This document shows, piece by piece, positions 1 to 9,259 of a stretch of DNA of 64,000 nt. The stretch covers positions 1 to 64,000 of the forward strand of contig CANFQA010000005.1 of the NCBI GenBank assembly GCA_947449015.1, in the 5' to 3' direction. The notes under the pieces were generated by a model. That model was not told where the DNA came from, did no database searches, and saw only the letters and a list, made by a program, of their open reading frames with translations. The DNA is from Microthrixaceae bacterium (GTDB lineage Bacteria; Actinomycetota; Acidimicrobiia; Acidimicrobiales; Acidimicrobilacustridaceae). A program made the translations under genes and the position numbers. How positions within the stretch are numbered: the stretch's first letter is position 1; every line of letters starts with the position of its first letter.

Positions 1-1956
1 CTCGCCGATGGCACCTGTGAGCGTTCCGGCGATGCTGTCGATAAACGCGACCTTGAACAATGGTTTCTCAAGATCACCGATTACGCCCAACAACTCCTCG
101 ACGATCTCGAAGGACTCGATTGGCCTGAGCGCGTCAAGACCATGCAGCGGAACTGGATCGGTCGCTCGGACGGCGCTGAGTTCACAATGACTGTGACTGA
201 TGCTGACGGAGTTGATCATCCCGATGGCCTGAAGGTTCAGGTCTTCACGACACGACCCGACACCAGTTTCGGAATGACCTATGCGGTCATGGCTCCCGAA
301 CACCCGATGGTTGATCTCGTCACATCCGCTTCCCAGCGCGATGCGGTACGAGCATTTGTCGCTGAGGTTCGAAAGTTCAGTGATGTCGAACGACTCTCAT
401 CTGACGGATCCCTCGACAAGCGCGGCATCGCAACCGGCGCTTTCGTGCGAAATCCCTTCACCGGGCGTCCCGTCCCGCTCTATCTCGCGGACTACGTGCT
501 TATGGGCTACGGCACCGGCGCAATCATGGCGGTCCCTGCTGAGGACCAGCGCGACTGGGACTTCGCAGTTGCCCACGATCTCCCGATCGTTCGTACGATC
601 CAACCGCCAGATGATTTTGAGGGCGGTGCATTCACCGGCGATGGCGTGCACATCAACAGTGACTGGCTTGACGGTATGGGCAAAGAGGAAGCGATAGTCG
701 CTGCAACTGCCTTCCTTGAGCGAGAGGGTCTCGGCGAGCAACGAACGAATTACCGATTGCGTGACTGGCTCGTAAGCCGGCAGCGCTTCTGGGGTTGCCC
801 AATCCCGGTGGTCAACTGCGCGAGTTGTGGTGTTGTGCCAGTTCCCGAGGACCAACTTCCTGTGCTCGCACCCGATGACGTGGAGTTTTTGCCGACGGGG
901 GAGTCCCCGCTGCGCGCACATTCGGAATTCCTCAACACCACCTGTCCGTCTTGTGGGGCCCCGGCGCAGCGGGAGACCGACACCATGGACACGTTCGTTG
1001 ACTCATCCTGGTATTTCCTGCGTTTCACTGACCCTTGGAACGACGCGGCACCATTCAGCCTCGGAGCAGCAGAAGGCTGGATGGCGGTGGACCAATACAT
1101 TGGTGGCGTTGAGCACGCCATCCTCCACCTGATGTACGCCCGTTTCTTCACGAAGGCCCTCTCTGATCTTGGTGTTGCTCCGGCGGGTTTGCGCGAGCCG
1201 TTCACACGCCTGTTTACCCAAGGGATGATCCGACTCGGCGGCGACAAGATGTCGAAGTCGAAGGGGAATCTGGTTGCGCCCGAGGAGATCCTCGACAAGC
1301 AAGGCGCAGATGCACTCCGGCTTGCCCATATGTTCGTCGGCCCACCACAGGACGATGTCGACTGGGAAGGCGTCGGGATTGATGGTTGTTCGAGATTCCT
1401 CCAGCGGGTCTGGCGACTGGCTCTCGGAGAGGTGGGAGTACTTCCCGTTCAAAGAGACCGCACCAGCGCCGATATCGCCATTCTCCGGGGGCTGCATCGT
1501 TTGATCGTGAAGGTTGACGAGGACTTCGAACGTTGGTCGTACAACACGGCGGTGGCGTCGTTCATGGAGTTCACCAACGACATCTATCGCTATGTTCAGT
1601 CAGACGAGGGTCCGGAACTCGAAGTTGTTGCTGAGTGCGTAGACACCCTGCTTCTTTTGATGGCTCCAATGGCACCGCACATCAGCGCCGAGTTGTGGGA
1701 GCACCGGCGCGGCGGCCATATCCACGAGGAAGCTTGGCCAGAAGCCGATTCATCAATGCTTGTTGTCGACTCAGTCACGATGGTTATCCAGATCAATGGC
1801 AAGGTGCGTGAGCGTCTCGAGGTGGATCCCGCGATCACCGAACAAGAGGCCACTGATCGTGCACTCGCCCTTGACCGGGTTATTGAACTACTCGCTGGTG
1901 CGCCTGTGCGTAAGGTGATCGCACGTCCTCCGGCACTGGTCAATATCGTTCTCTAA
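1..1956 (+). CDS. leuS: Leucyl-tRNA synthetase, 3' part (5' end outside window)
   Basis: Class Ia aminoacyl-tRNA synthetase that charges tRNA-Leu in the cytoplasm. The frame is open from base 1, so the N-terminal Rossmann part with the HIGH motif lies outside the window. About 651 codons are present. The CP1 editing domain comes first and has the 'TTRPDT' threonine-rich editing signature near codons 83-88. The catalytic core returns with 'GCPIPVV' and the 'KMSKS' loop at about bases 1246-1260, followed by the anticodon-binding helical region and the C-terminal tail ending in TAA. The ORF track begins at an internal ATG (142), but the frame reads without a stop from base 1. It converges on the PAC2 gene with only 9 bases between them. 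Confidence 0.97.
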   Translation, partial: LADGTCERSGDAVDKRDLEQWFLKITDYAQQLLDDLEGLDWPERVKTMQRNWIGRSDGAEFTMTVTDADGVDHPDGLKVQVFTTRPDTSFGMTYAVMAPEHPMVDLVTSASQRDAVRAFVAEVRKFSDVERLSSDGSLDKRGIATGAFVRNPFTGRPVPLYLADYVLMGYGTGAIMAVPAEDQRDWDFAVAHDLPIVRTIQPPDDFEGGAFTGDGVHINSDWLDGMGKEEAIVAATAFLEREGLGEQRTNYRLRDWLVSRQRFWGCPIPVVNCASCGVVPVPEDQLPVLAPDDVEFLPTGESPLRAHSEFLNTTCPSCGAPAQRETDTMDTFVDSSWYFLRFTDPWNDAAPFSLGAAEGWMAVDQYIGGVEHAILHLMYARFFTKALSDLGVAPAGLREPFTRLFTQGMIRLGGDKMSKSKGNLVAPEEILDKQGADALRLAHMFVGPPQDDVDWEGVGIDGCSRFLQRVWRLALGEVGVLPVQRDRTSADIAILRGLHRLIVKVDEDFERWSYNTAVASFMEFTNDIYRYVQSDEGPELEVVAECVDTLLLLMAPMAPHISAELWEHRRGGHIHEEAWPEADSSMLVVDSVTMVIQINGKVRERLEVDPAITEQEATDRALALDRVIELLAGAPVRKVIARPPALVNIVL

Positions 1957-1965
1957 GCGCGACTG

Positions 1966-2826
1966 TCACTCCTGGTCGCGAAGGAACTGCTCAAGTTCGG
2001 CGGCGAGATCATCGCCGGTCGGAAGTGGTCCGGTGGGGGTGGTGTCGGCGACGGCGTCGACCTGTGCCTCAAGTTGGCGAACCATGGCCACGTGTTCATC
2101 ACTGTTAGAGACGAGCTCGTCGAGTCGGCTTCGGGTCATGCGGGCATCATCGACCAGTGAGCCAAGTGGAAACTGCAGACCAGCGATGTTGCGTAGCCCC
2201 TCAATGAGGGCAAAGGCTCCACCGGGATACGGCATTCCGGCTGCATAGTGGGGCACCTGCGCCCAAAGACCACTCGCAGGGAGTCCTTCTTCGGCGCACC
2301 GGCGTTCGATCGCGGCATGGATGCCCGCAGGAACATCCATCCGGCCATCAACACTGCCAACGATTGCCGCAAGCTCCGGGGTAGTAGCTGTCGCGACAAG
2401 CCGTGTGGGGCGGGTGTGGGGGACTGCGGCGGGATAGGCGCCGAGTCCATAGACAGTGGCCACGCCGAACTGGTGGGCCAGATCAACAATTGCCGCGGAG
2501 AAGGCCCTCCACTGATGATCGGGCTCGACTCCCACGAGGAAAAGCACCTCGTTACCGACACGGTCCACTCCAGCGCGCAGCTCGATTGAGGGCCAACTGA
2601 GGGCTGTGTTGATCCCATTGATGAGGTGCATTGTGGGGCGACGGGAGCGATGGTCAAGCAGCGAATCGGTATCGAACACGGCCACAGTGATGGTGTCGAG
2701 ATCCTCGAGAATGGTGCCGAACGCGTTTGCGGCGGCGAACCCTGCGTCGATCCAGCCCTCGAGCCCGAGGATCATTGTGGGTGATTCCAGATCTGGGCTT
2801 TCAAGCAACTCGTACAATTCGCTCAT
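1966..2826 (-). CDS. PAC2-family protein (proteasome-assembly-chaperone-like)
   Basis: 286 aa, about the usual length for actinobacterial PAC2 (DUF75) proteins. The N-terminus, 'PTMILGLEGWIDAGFAAANA', matches the family opening. The archaeal and eukaryotic relatives chaperone proteasome assembly; the actinobacterial role is not established. The C-terminal third is charged and probably helical. The ATG overlaps the stop of the upstream kinase-like gene (ATGA at 2823-2826), so the two are probably co-transcribed and translationally coupled. No proteasome gene is in the window. Confidence 0.82.
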   Translation of the reverse strand: MSELYELLESPDLESPTMILGLEGWIDAGFAAANAFGTILEDLDTITVAVFDTDSLLDHRSRRPTMHLINGINTALSWPSIELRAGVDRVGNEVLFLVGVEPDHQWRAFSAAIVDLAHQFGVATVYGLGAYPAAVPHTRPTRLVATATTPELAAIVGSVDGRMDVPAGIHAAIERRCAEEGLPASGLWAQVPHYAAGMPYPGGAFALIEGLRNIAGLQFPLGSLVDDARMTRSRLDELVSNSDEHVAMVRQLEAQVDAVADTTPTGPLPTGDDLAAELEQFLRDQE

Positions 2827-3869
2827 CGGGAACCAATCCGACCATCGAGCGCTTCCATGCCGGCCTCGGCAAGCGCAATGACTTGCGAACCGAACGGGTC
2901 CTCATTGGTCGCTGCAGTACCCATCGCTCCTGCTCGATAGCGAACGAGAACGCCCTGCAAGATGCAGGCGAGTTTCCAATACCCGAGAGCGACGTAGTAC
3001 CCGATGGAGGAGAGATCCCTGCCCGTGCGTTCGGCGTAGAGATCAAGAAGTTGCTGGCGGGACGCAAATCCTTCGACGGTGGAAGCCTGGGGGAGTCCGA
3101 TCGAAACAGCATCTTTCGGCTCAGACCAGTACACCAGCATGAGCCCAACATCGGCGAGCGGATCGCCAAGGGTGCACAGTTCCCAATCGAGAACAGCCGC
3201 AATCGAGCCATCCGGATTGAGGATGCAGTTGTCGAGGCGGTAGTCGCCATGGACGATCGTTGCGGTCCCCTGCGTCGGGACCTGGTTGGCCAGCCGCTGA
3301 TGCAGCGCTTCCATGGTCGGGTTGTCGCCATCCTTGGTGGCTTCCCACTGCCGATGCCAGCGTGAGAGCTGTCGCTCAACATAGGACTCGCGTCGTCCGA
3401 GATCGCCGAGACCCACACCATCGATGTCAACCTCGTGAATAGAAGCGAGCACATCAATGAGTTCAGAACCGGCTCGTCGTCTGGCGTCGATCGTCATGGT
3501 CTGTGCCGCTGCGACATCGCGAGCGACGATGCCATCGACGTTGTGCATGACGTAAAAGGGGGCTCCGTTTGTTTCCGAGTCCTCGCAAAATCCAACAAGC
3601 GGAGGTACCGGAACCTTTGTTGACTGAAGCGCAGAGATGATTCGGTGTTCTCGGCCCATGTCATGAGCTGTAGCAAGCACATGACCGAGTGGGGGTCGGC
3701 GCAAAACCCAGCGAGAACCAGCCGTGTCGGTCAGGCGATACGTGAGGTTCGACAGTCCACCGGTGATCAGCTCAAAGCCGATCGGCGGCACAAGACTCGG
3801 GACGCGACTCGTCATCCACCTTGTGACCGCTTCGTTATCGATTCCAGCGATTTCGATCGTCGAGTCCAC
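2823..3869 (-). CDS. Phosphotransferase of the aminoglycoside phosphotransferase (APH/ACAD10-like) family
   Basis: 348 aa from GTG 3869. A kinase-like fold is shown by the catalytic loop 'VHGDYRLDNCILN' (HxDxxxxN) and the metal-binding 'LDWELCTLGDP'. The N-lobe has 'ITGGLSNLTYRL', a glycine-rich nucleotide loop. Relatives in actinobacteria resemble the APH domain of ACAD10/11, which phosphorylates hydroxyacyl substrates during fatty-acid breakdown. A true antibiotic-resistance role is unlikely. The ORF track extends to 4145, but those starts overlap the divergent thioredoxin gene; GTG 3869 gives the normal family length. It overlaps the PAC2 gene by four bases. Confidence 0.82.
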   Translation of the reverse strand: MDSTIEIAGIDNEAVTRWMTSRVPSLVPPIGFELITGGLSNLTYRLTDTAGSRWVLRRPPLGHVLATAHDMGREHRIISALQSTKVPVPPLVGFCEDSETNGAPFYVMHNVDGIVARDVAAAQTMTIDARRRAGSELIDVLASIHEVDIDGVGLGDLGRRESYVERQLSRWHRQWEATKDGDNPTMEALHQRLANQVPTQGTATIVHGDYRLDNCILNPDGSIAAVLDWELCTLGDPLADVGLMLVYWSEPKDAVSIGLPQASTVEGFASRQQLLDLYAERTGRDLSSIGYYVALGYWKLACILQGVLVRYRAGAMGTAATNEDPFGSQVIALAEAGMEALDGRIGSR

Positions 3870-3952
3870 TGCGTCCCTTCCTGACTGGTCGCCCCACGCT
3901 ACCGGTGCGGGGAGGTCGAGGAGACTGCTGGGAGTGGCTCTATCCTGAGGTC

Positions 3953-4663
3953 GTGACATTTGATACGACCGACGCAAGTTTCCAGACCGATGTTCTCGAG
4001 CGGTCCATGACCACCCCTGTGGTCGTTGACCTTTGGGCGCCTTGGTGCGGCCCCTGTACGCAGCTCGGCCCCATTCTTGAGAAGGTGGTGGCCGAGACTG
4101 AAGGCGCGGTGCTGCTGGCCAAGGTGAACGTCGACGAGAACCCACAGATCGCGCAGGCCTTCAAGGCCCAGAGCATCCCTGCGGTCCACGCAATCATCGA
4201 AGGAAAGCTTGGGCCGTCTTTTCTGGGTGCCAAGCCCGAGTCGGAGGTTCGTGAATTCGTTCAGTCTCTGCTCCCCACCCGTGAGCAAAGCGAAGTTGAA
4301 CGACTCAGAGAGATCGGAGACGAAGCATCCCTGCTTGCGGCTCTCGAACTCGAACCTGCCGACGAGTTGACTATCTGCGATCTTGCAGAACTCTATGCAG
4401 GTGACGGTCGCTTCGATGAAGCGCTGAGGCTCCTTGACCGTGTGCCTGAATCGGCGGACACCCGTCGCATTGCGGCCTACGCGCGAAGCGAGGGTCGGTA
4501 CGCAACTGATGAGTCGATTGTCGATCGTCTGACGGTATTGCTTGACCAGGTCAAGGGCGACGATGACGCACGCCGCGAGTTCCTCGACCTCCTTGAGCTG
4601 CTTGGTCCTGATGATGGGCGAACAGCCGGCTTCCGTCGGCAACTGACATCACGTCTGTTCTGA
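3953..4663 (+). CDS. Thioredoxin-domain protein with TPR-like C-terminus (CnoX/YbbN type)
   Basis: 236 aa from GTG 3953; longer in-frame starts would run into the divergent promoter region. Residues 1-105 form a thioredoxin domain with 'APWCGPC' (Cys32 and Cys35) and a cis-proline segment 'QSIPAVHAI'. Residues about 110-236 are helical with TPR-like character ('LEPADELTICDLAELYAGDG'). This layout is that of CnoX/YbbN and mycobacterial Rv1324-like proteins, which combine chaperone and redox functions. An intact CxxC suggests that redox activity is retained, unlike in E. coli YbbN. A terminator-like hairpin follows the stop. Confidence 0.85.
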   Translation: MTFDTTDASFQTDVLERSMTTPVVVDLWAPWCGPCTQLGPILEKVVAETEGAVLLAKVNVDENPQIAQAFKAQSIPAVHAIIEGKLGPSFLGAKPESEVREFVQSLLPTREQSEVERLREIGDEASLLAALELEPADELTICDLAELYAGDGRFDEALRLLDRVPESADTRRIAAYARSEGRYATDESIVDRLTVLLDQVKGDDDARREFLDLLELLGPDDGRTAGFRRQLTSRLF

Positions 4664-4665
4664 GC

Positions 4666-4694
4666 AGGGTCTGAGGACCCTTCCTTCTCTCTTT
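4666..4694 (+). terminator. Likely intrinsic terminator after the thioredoxin gene
   Basis: Stem AGGGTC / GACCCT with loop TGAG (4666-4681), followed at once by a pyrimidine-rich run ending in TTTT. It lies three bases after the thioredoxin stop and before the comEA Shine-Dalgarno. The stem is only six base pairs, so efficiency is uncertain. Confidence 0.55.
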
Positions 4695-4765
4695 TGGTAC
4701 CTCTAGGTTGAAGTTTCCTCCCCGGCAACACGCCCAAGTCACGGGTCAACGGAGGAGGACTGGCG

Positions 4766-5431
4766 TTGGAGATACTGCTCGACAGAGTCCTGGCGCAGGT
4801 GGGCGCCACTGTGAGGAACATTCGGAGCCGAATTCATGACCGAGTACTGCTCGCAGGCGCTGCGATTCTCGTTCTCCTGATCGTTGGGGTCGCCATCACT
4901 GTGCGATCGGCTCCTGTCACGGCGAAGAGCTCGGGCGCAGAACCGGCGATATTTGAGCCGGCAACAACGACAAGTACGACAACCCCTGCAGTTGTCATTC
5001 ACGTCGCAGGCGCAGTGCGTGCGCCTGGGTTGTACCGACTCGCTATCGGATCACGCGTCGCTGATGCCATCGAAGCAGCTGGTGGAGTTGATGGTTCTAT
5101 CGATATTGATCGTGTCAATCTTGCAGCGCCTCTTGCTGATGGTCAGCGCATTTTCATTGCTCGCCTTGGCCAACCAACTCCTGAGCCGCAGACCTCAACG
5201 CAGGGGGCGACTGCGGGGGTTTCGGAGTTGCCGAACGGGCCGCTCGAACTCAACACCGCCTCGCAGCAACAACTCGAGTCCCTTCCCGGTATCGGTCCGT
5301 CCACGGCGAAAGCCATCCTTGAACAACGGCGGCGTGTTGGGAGATTCGCTCGAGTCGAGGACCTCCTCGAAGTGCGAGGAATTGGCGAGGCGAAGTTGGA
5401 TCAGTTTCGAGACCTGATTGTGGTTCGTTAA
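4766..5431 (+). CDS. comEA: ComEA-type DNA-uptake protein
   Basis: 221 aa. It begins at TTG 4766, seven bases after a strong GGAGGAGG Shine-Dalgarno (4751-4758). An N-terminal membrane anchor (about residues 28-46, 'VLLAGAAILVLLIVGVAI') is followed by a Thr-rich linker, an SLBB domain ('HVAGAVRAPGLYRL', about 75-135) and a C-terminal helix-hairpin-helix domain with 'LNTASQQQLESLPGIGPSTA'. ComEA binds double-stranded DNA outside the membrane and passes it to ComEC. The next gene is comEC, so the pair forms the usual com operon. Confidence 0.93.
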   Translation: MEILLDRVLAQVGATVRNIRSRIHDRVLLAGAAILVLLIVGVAITVRSAPVTAKSSGAEPAIFEPATTTSTTTPAVVIHVAGAVRAPGLYRLAIGSRVADAIEAAGGVDGSIDIDRVNLAAPLADGQRIFIARLGQPTPEPQTSTQGATAGVSELPNGPLELNTASQQQLESLPGIGPSTAKAILEQRRRVGRFARVEDLLEVRGIGEAKLDQFRDLIVVR

Positions 5432-5435
5432 TCGA

Positions 5436-6872
5436 GTGGCCCTTCAAGAGACGCCGAGTTTTCTTCCGAACCGCATTGTCGTGGCGTTTTGGCCGGTAGC
5501 GACAGCGATTGGCTGTCTCGCCGCGTGTGCTGTTGCCCCGGATGTTCCGATTCCTGTTGCAGGGGGGATTCTGGCGGCGGCGTGCGTTGGACGTCGGGCG
5601 CTACTCCTGTCGATCGGGATTGTTCTTCTCTGCGGGGCACTTGCTGGAGCCGCCCAGGCAGACTGCACCCCTCTTCGCGCAGGAGCATTCCGTGAGTGGG
5701 TGCAGCTTGTGAACGATCCGTCCGAGATACACGGAGCCGAGATCGTCGACGTCCGCTCGGAGCAAGGACATGTCCGGCTCGTGGCTCGGGGATCGGCGGC
5801 CGGGACCCTGCGTCTTCGAGCTGCGGGCGATCGGGTGATGGTGACAGGGATGATTCGGTCTCAATGGGTAGACCGCTCTAGGCATCTCCGTGCGATGGTG
5901 TCGGTCGGCTCAGTGGAGGTTTCGGAGGGGGAAACGCCACTTGTGAGTTTGATCAACGGTCTCAGGAGGCAAATTTCGAAAGGGGGCCGGATCCTTCCCA
6001 ACGAGGTGCGTCCCCTTTACCTCGGCCTTGTCATCGGCGACGACCGCGGCGCCTCAGCACAGATGACTGATGATCTCCGTGCCGCCGGGTTGGCGCATCT
6101 GGCAGTTGTGAGCGGTGAGAATCTTCTTTTCATCATGGTGCTCGTCAGCCCGATGCTTTCGAGAGTGGGTATGCGGTGCAGGTTGGCTGTGCTGCTGGTC
6201 GTGGTCGTCGGGTTTCTCTCCATCACTCGCTTCGAACCTTCGATCCTGCGCGCTGCGGCGATGACGCTGGTGGCAGGAGTTGCCATCAGCGTTGGCCGGT
6301 CAGCCAGCCCAGTCCGGGTGATGTCGCTCGGTGTGATTCTTGTCCTGGCGCTGGACCCTCTAATCGTCAATTCACGTGCGTTTCAGTTGTCTCTTGCCGC
6401 TACAGCGGGCATTGTCCTGCTCGCCGGTCCCATCACCCGACGACTTCCACTCCCAGATCGTGCCGCTGTCGCACTGGCGATTCCGATCGCCGCCCAACTT
6501 GGCGTCGCCCCGCTGGCCATCCCACTGTTTGGTCCTCAGCCGCTTCTCGCCATTCCTGCAAACGTGCTGGCTGAGCCAGCGGCAGCCTTAGTGATGATGT
6601 GGGGGTGCACGGTGGGCATGGTTGCTGGGTTCATTGGCGGACCTGTAGGCAGTGCGCTCCAGTTGCCCGCGGTTCTGGCATTGAAGTGGATCCTGCTCGT
6701 GGCTCACACAACAGCCGGCATCAATGGCCCCAGGCTGGGGCTCGCTCATCTCGGCGCACTGGGTGCTGTCGTCCTCGCTGTTTGGCTGCTCGGTCGGTAC
6801 CGAGCGAACATACGCACACCGCACTCCAGTTCTCCCGAGTTCCACCATGGTCAGGGGGCCGGCGACAGATAG
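5436..6872 (+). CDS. comEC: ComEC/Rec2-type DNA channel protein, lacking the C-terminal nuclease-like domain
   Basis: 478 aa from GTG 5436, four bases after the comEA stop. Several N-terminal hydrophobic segments precede a soluble OB-like region, then the Competence domain with 'GLAHLAVVSGENLLFIM' (normally HLLAISGxH) and about eight further membrane segments. ComEC conducts single-stranded DNA into the cytoplasm. The usual C-terminal metallo-beta-lactamase-like domain is absent: the protein ends soon after the last membrane helix in a short polar tail. This short form occurs in some actinobacteria. Function in transformation is plausible but unproven here. Confidence 0.88.
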   Translation: MALQETPSFLPNRIVVAFWPVATAIGCLAACAVAPDVPIPVAGGILAAACVGRRALLLSIGIVLLCGALAGAAQADCTPLRAGAFREWVQLVNDPSEIHGAEIVDVRSEQGHVRLVARGSAAGTLRLRAAGDRVMVTGMIRSQWVDRSRHLRAMVSVGSVEVSEGETPLVSLINGLRRQISKGGRILPNEVRPLYLGLVIGDDRGASAQMTDDLRAAGLAHLAVVSGENLLFIMVLVSPMLSRVGMRCRLAVLLVVVVGFLSITRFEPSILRAAAMTLVAGVAISVGRSASPVRVMSLGVILVLALDPLIVNSRAFQLSLAATAGIVLLAGPITRRLPLPDRAAVALAIPIAAQLGVAPLAIPLFGPQPLLAIPANVLAEPAAALVMMWGCTVGMVAGFIGGPVGSALQLPAVLALKWILLVAHTTAGINGPRLGLAHLGALGAVVLAVWLLGRYRANIRTPHSSSPEFHHGQGAGDR

Positions 6873-6881
6873 GGTCGCAAC

Positions 6882-7712
6882 GTGTTTCTCGACCTGGGTA
6901 CAACGCGTTTCGACATCACCCACCGAGCAGTGGTCATGGGGATCCTGAATAGGACGCCTGACTCCTTCTATGACCAGGGGGCGTATTACGCGTTCGATGA
7001 TTTCCTCCGAAAGGCAGAGCAACTTGTCGTCGATGGTGCTGACTTTCTCGATGTCGGTGGGGTCAAGGCAGGTCCTGGTGAAGAGGTCACCGAAGCCGAG
7101 GAACTTGAGCGAGTCGTCCCTGCTGTCGAGGCGCTGCGAACGAGATTCGATCTTCCTTTGTCGGTAGACACCTGGCGAGCATCTGTTGCCGCAGCATGTT
7201 TCGATGCCGGCGCGGTCGTCGGCAACGACATCAGTGGCTTTGCCGACCCTGAGTACCTCTCCGTCTGCGCCGCTGCTGGAGCCTCCGTGGTCGCAACTCA
7301 CATCCGTCTGCAGCCACGTGTCCCAGATCCGGACCCGCACTACGACGACCTCATTGCGAACGTGTGTGCGTACCTTGCTGATCGCTCCGAGCGTGCCCGA
7401 GCAGCTGGGATTCCCGCTGAGCGAATCATGGTCGATGCCGGGCTGGACCTCGGCAAGAGTGAGACCCAGTCACTTGAGCTCCTGCGCCATTCTGATGCAC
7501 TGGTCGAGCTTGGTTACCCGGTCTTTCTCTCGGCTTCGAATAAGCGGTTCTTGTGGACGCTGCTTGATGTGGAGCGCGGCTCTGCCGGCGACGGCACGAT
7601 GGCCGCACACGCATTGGGAATCTCCTTGGGTTGTCGCATCCTCAGGTCCCACGATGTCCGTAATGGACGACGGGTAGCCGACATGATGGCGGCCGTGCTC
7701 GAAGCCGCATGA
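6882..7712 (+). CDS. folP2: Dihydropteroate synthase paralogue, FolP2 type
   Basis: 276 aa TIM-barrel protein of the pterin-binding family, GTG start 6882. It carries 'GILNRTPDSFYDQG', 'LDVGGVKAGPGEEV', 'SVDTWRA' and 'LSASNKRF'. These match mycobacterial FolP2, which reads 'NRTPDSFYDKG' and 'DVGGVKAGPGE'. Canonical FolP reads 'NVTPDSFSDGG' and 'GGESTRPG'. Mycobacterial FolP2 is reported not to have normal dihydropteroate synthase activity, so folate synthesis should not be assumed. It sits between comEC and holA and overlaps holA by four bases, so it is probably co-transcribed with DNA-metabolism genes. Confidence 0.85.
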   Translation: MFLDLGTTRFDITHRAVVMGILNRTPDSFYDQGAYYAFDDFLRKAEQLVVDGADFLDVGGVKAGPGEEVTEAEELERVVPAVEALRTRFDLPLSVDTWRASVAAACFDAGAVVGNDISGFADPEYLSVCAAAGASVVATHIRLQPRVPDPDPHYDDLIANVCAYLADRSERARAAGIPAERIMVDAGLDLGKSETQSLELLRHSDALVELGYPVFLSASNKRFLWTLLDVERGSAGDGTMAAHALGISLGCRILRSHDVRNGRRVADMMAAVLEAA

Positions 7713-8773
7713 CCGCCACATCGCATCCCTCCATCGTTGTACTGAAGGGGAGCGACGAGGTGCTGCTTGGCGCAGCACTTACTGAGCTACTTGATGAACT
7801 TGTCGGTGGCGATGACCGGTCACTTCTCGTCGAAGAACTCAGTATTGATCATCACATCGGTCCAGATGGCGAGGACTATGACATCGGGCGTCTTGTGGAC
7901 GCCGCCCAGACCCCACCATTTCTGACTGATCGACGCATCGTGGTGGCCCGACACTCAGCGGTGTTCTCAACCAAAGAACTGGCGGCTCCTCTGGTCTCCT
8001 ACCTTGGGGACCCTCTGACATCGACGATCCTGGTGCTGGTCTGGGAGAAGGACCCTCGTCCGCAGCGAGCCCAGAAGGTGCCTGCGGTTCCAAAGTCGCT
8101 CGTAGATGCGATCACCGCGGCTGGCGGCACCATTGTCGATACATCGGCGGGAAGTGGCCAAGCGCGCTCGGAGTGGTTCGCCGAGCAGCTCAAAGTCAGC
8201 CCCATCCGGTTTGACGCCCGCGCCTCGAAATATCTTGCCGAACACATTGGCGACGAGATGGGCAGGCTCCCCGGTGTGCTGACCACGTTGGCGGGTGTGT
8301 TCGCACCGGGCACCAAAGTCACCGCTGATGACATCGAACCGTTCCTCGGTGCGGCCGGCGATGTGGTCCCATGGGAACTCATCGATGCAATTGACCGAGG
8401 CGACGTCAGCGGTTCGTTGGAATTGCTCCAGCGCATGCTGATCGGCGGCGCCCGACATCCACTGCAGGTGCTCGCAGTTCTTTCCAGCCATTACCTGAAG
8501 ATGCTCGAGGTTGAGAGTCCAGAGATCCGTGGCGAGAAGATGGCGGCCGAGAGGCTCGGTATCGTCGGCAAACAGAGCACGTTCCCTGCAAAGAAGGCGC
8601 TTGCTGGTGCCCAGCGACTCGGTGCGGAACGACTCGGTGAGTTCGTCAAGTTGCTCGCACAGGCAGATCTTGATCTGCATGGCGCGAAGAACTGGCCACC
8701 GGAATTAGTGGTCGAGGTCCTTGTTGCACGACTTGCTGGACGCACACGATCCAGCCGACCAGCACGGCGCTGA
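7709..8773 (+). CDS. holA: DNA polymerase III delta subunit
   Basis: 354 aa, normal for HolA, the clamp-loader subunit that opens the beta sliding clamp. N-terminal 'IVVLKGSDEVLLGAAL' and the segment 'TDRRIVVARHSAVF' fit the AAA+-like domain I, which lacks a functional Walker motif. The C-terminal collar region includes 'GGARHPLQVLAVLSSHYLKM' and 'DLDLHGAKNWPPELVVEVLV'. Its ATG overlaps the folP2 stop (ATGA). Genomic context comEA-comEC-(folP2)-holA-rpsT is the common actinobacterial order. Confidence 0.93.
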   Translation: MTATSHPSIVVLKGSDEVLLGAALTELLDELVGGDDRSLLVEELSIDHHIGPDGEDYDIGRLVDAAQTPPFLTDRRIVVARHSAVFSTKELAAPLVSYLGDPLTSTILVLVWEKDPRPQRAQKVPAVPKSLVDAITAAGGTIVDTSAGSGQARSEWFAEQLKVSPIRFDARASKYLAEHIGDEMGRLPGVLTTLAGVFAPGTKVTADDIEPFLGAAGDVVPWELIDAIDRGDVSGSLELLQRMLIGGARHPLQVLAVLSSHYLKMLEVESPEIRGEKMAAERLGIVGKQSTFPAKKALAGAQRLGAERLGEFVKLLAQADLDLHGAKNWPPELVVEVLVARLAGRTRSSRPARR

Positions 8774-8798
8774 GGGCCGGGCTGGGTACCTCAGCGAA

Positions 8799-9065
8799 CT
8801 AGGCGTTCTGAGCAGCCGCCGTGCGCTTCATCAGGCGACTCTTGCGACGCGCCGCGGTGTTCTTATGGATGACACCCTTGCTGGCTGCCATGTCAATGCG
8901 CTTAACAGCCTCGCGAGTTACCTCGGCACTGTTCTCAGCGCCCTGCTCGGCAGCCGACAGCGCACGCTTCGTACGGGTCTTCAGTTCGGAGCGGACAGCC
9001 TTGTTTCGCAGACGAGCCTTCTCGTTCTGGCGGTTGCGCTTGATCTGGCTCTTGATGTTCGCCAT
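8799..9065 (-). CDS. rpsT: 30S ribosomal protein S20
   Basis: 88 aa, highly basic and helical, with the typical opening '[20 protein letters not shown]' and '[19 protein letters not shown]' near the C-terminus. It binds 16S rRNA in the small subunit. It is transcribed away from lepA and converges on holA. The 194 bases up to lepA hold the two divergent promoters; I did not pick confident -35/-10 boxes. Confidence 0.97.
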   Translation of the reverse strand: MANIKSQIKRNRQNEKARLRNKAVRSELKTRTKRALSAAEQGAENSAEVTREAVKRIDMAASKGVIHKNTAARRKSRLMKRTAAAQNA

Positions 9066-9259
9066 GGGGCACCTTCGGATCGGGGTTCGGCGGGCTCGAG
9101 GGCCCGTAGGGGGAGTCGTTGCCGGACTGGAAGTCGGACTCGGTCACGAGGACCGCACACGGAGCGCAGATAGTAGCCCACGGGTGGCCGGGCTACCCAA
9201 GTGCGGGTCCATGAGTGGCCGGGAAGTAGTGTTGCCCCACCCCTCATCCCAAGGAAAGC

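Noticed and set aside
2823-4145. 440-aa extension of the APH-like gene
   Set aside because: Would overlap the divergent thioredoxin gene and its start; GTG 3869 gives the usual family length.
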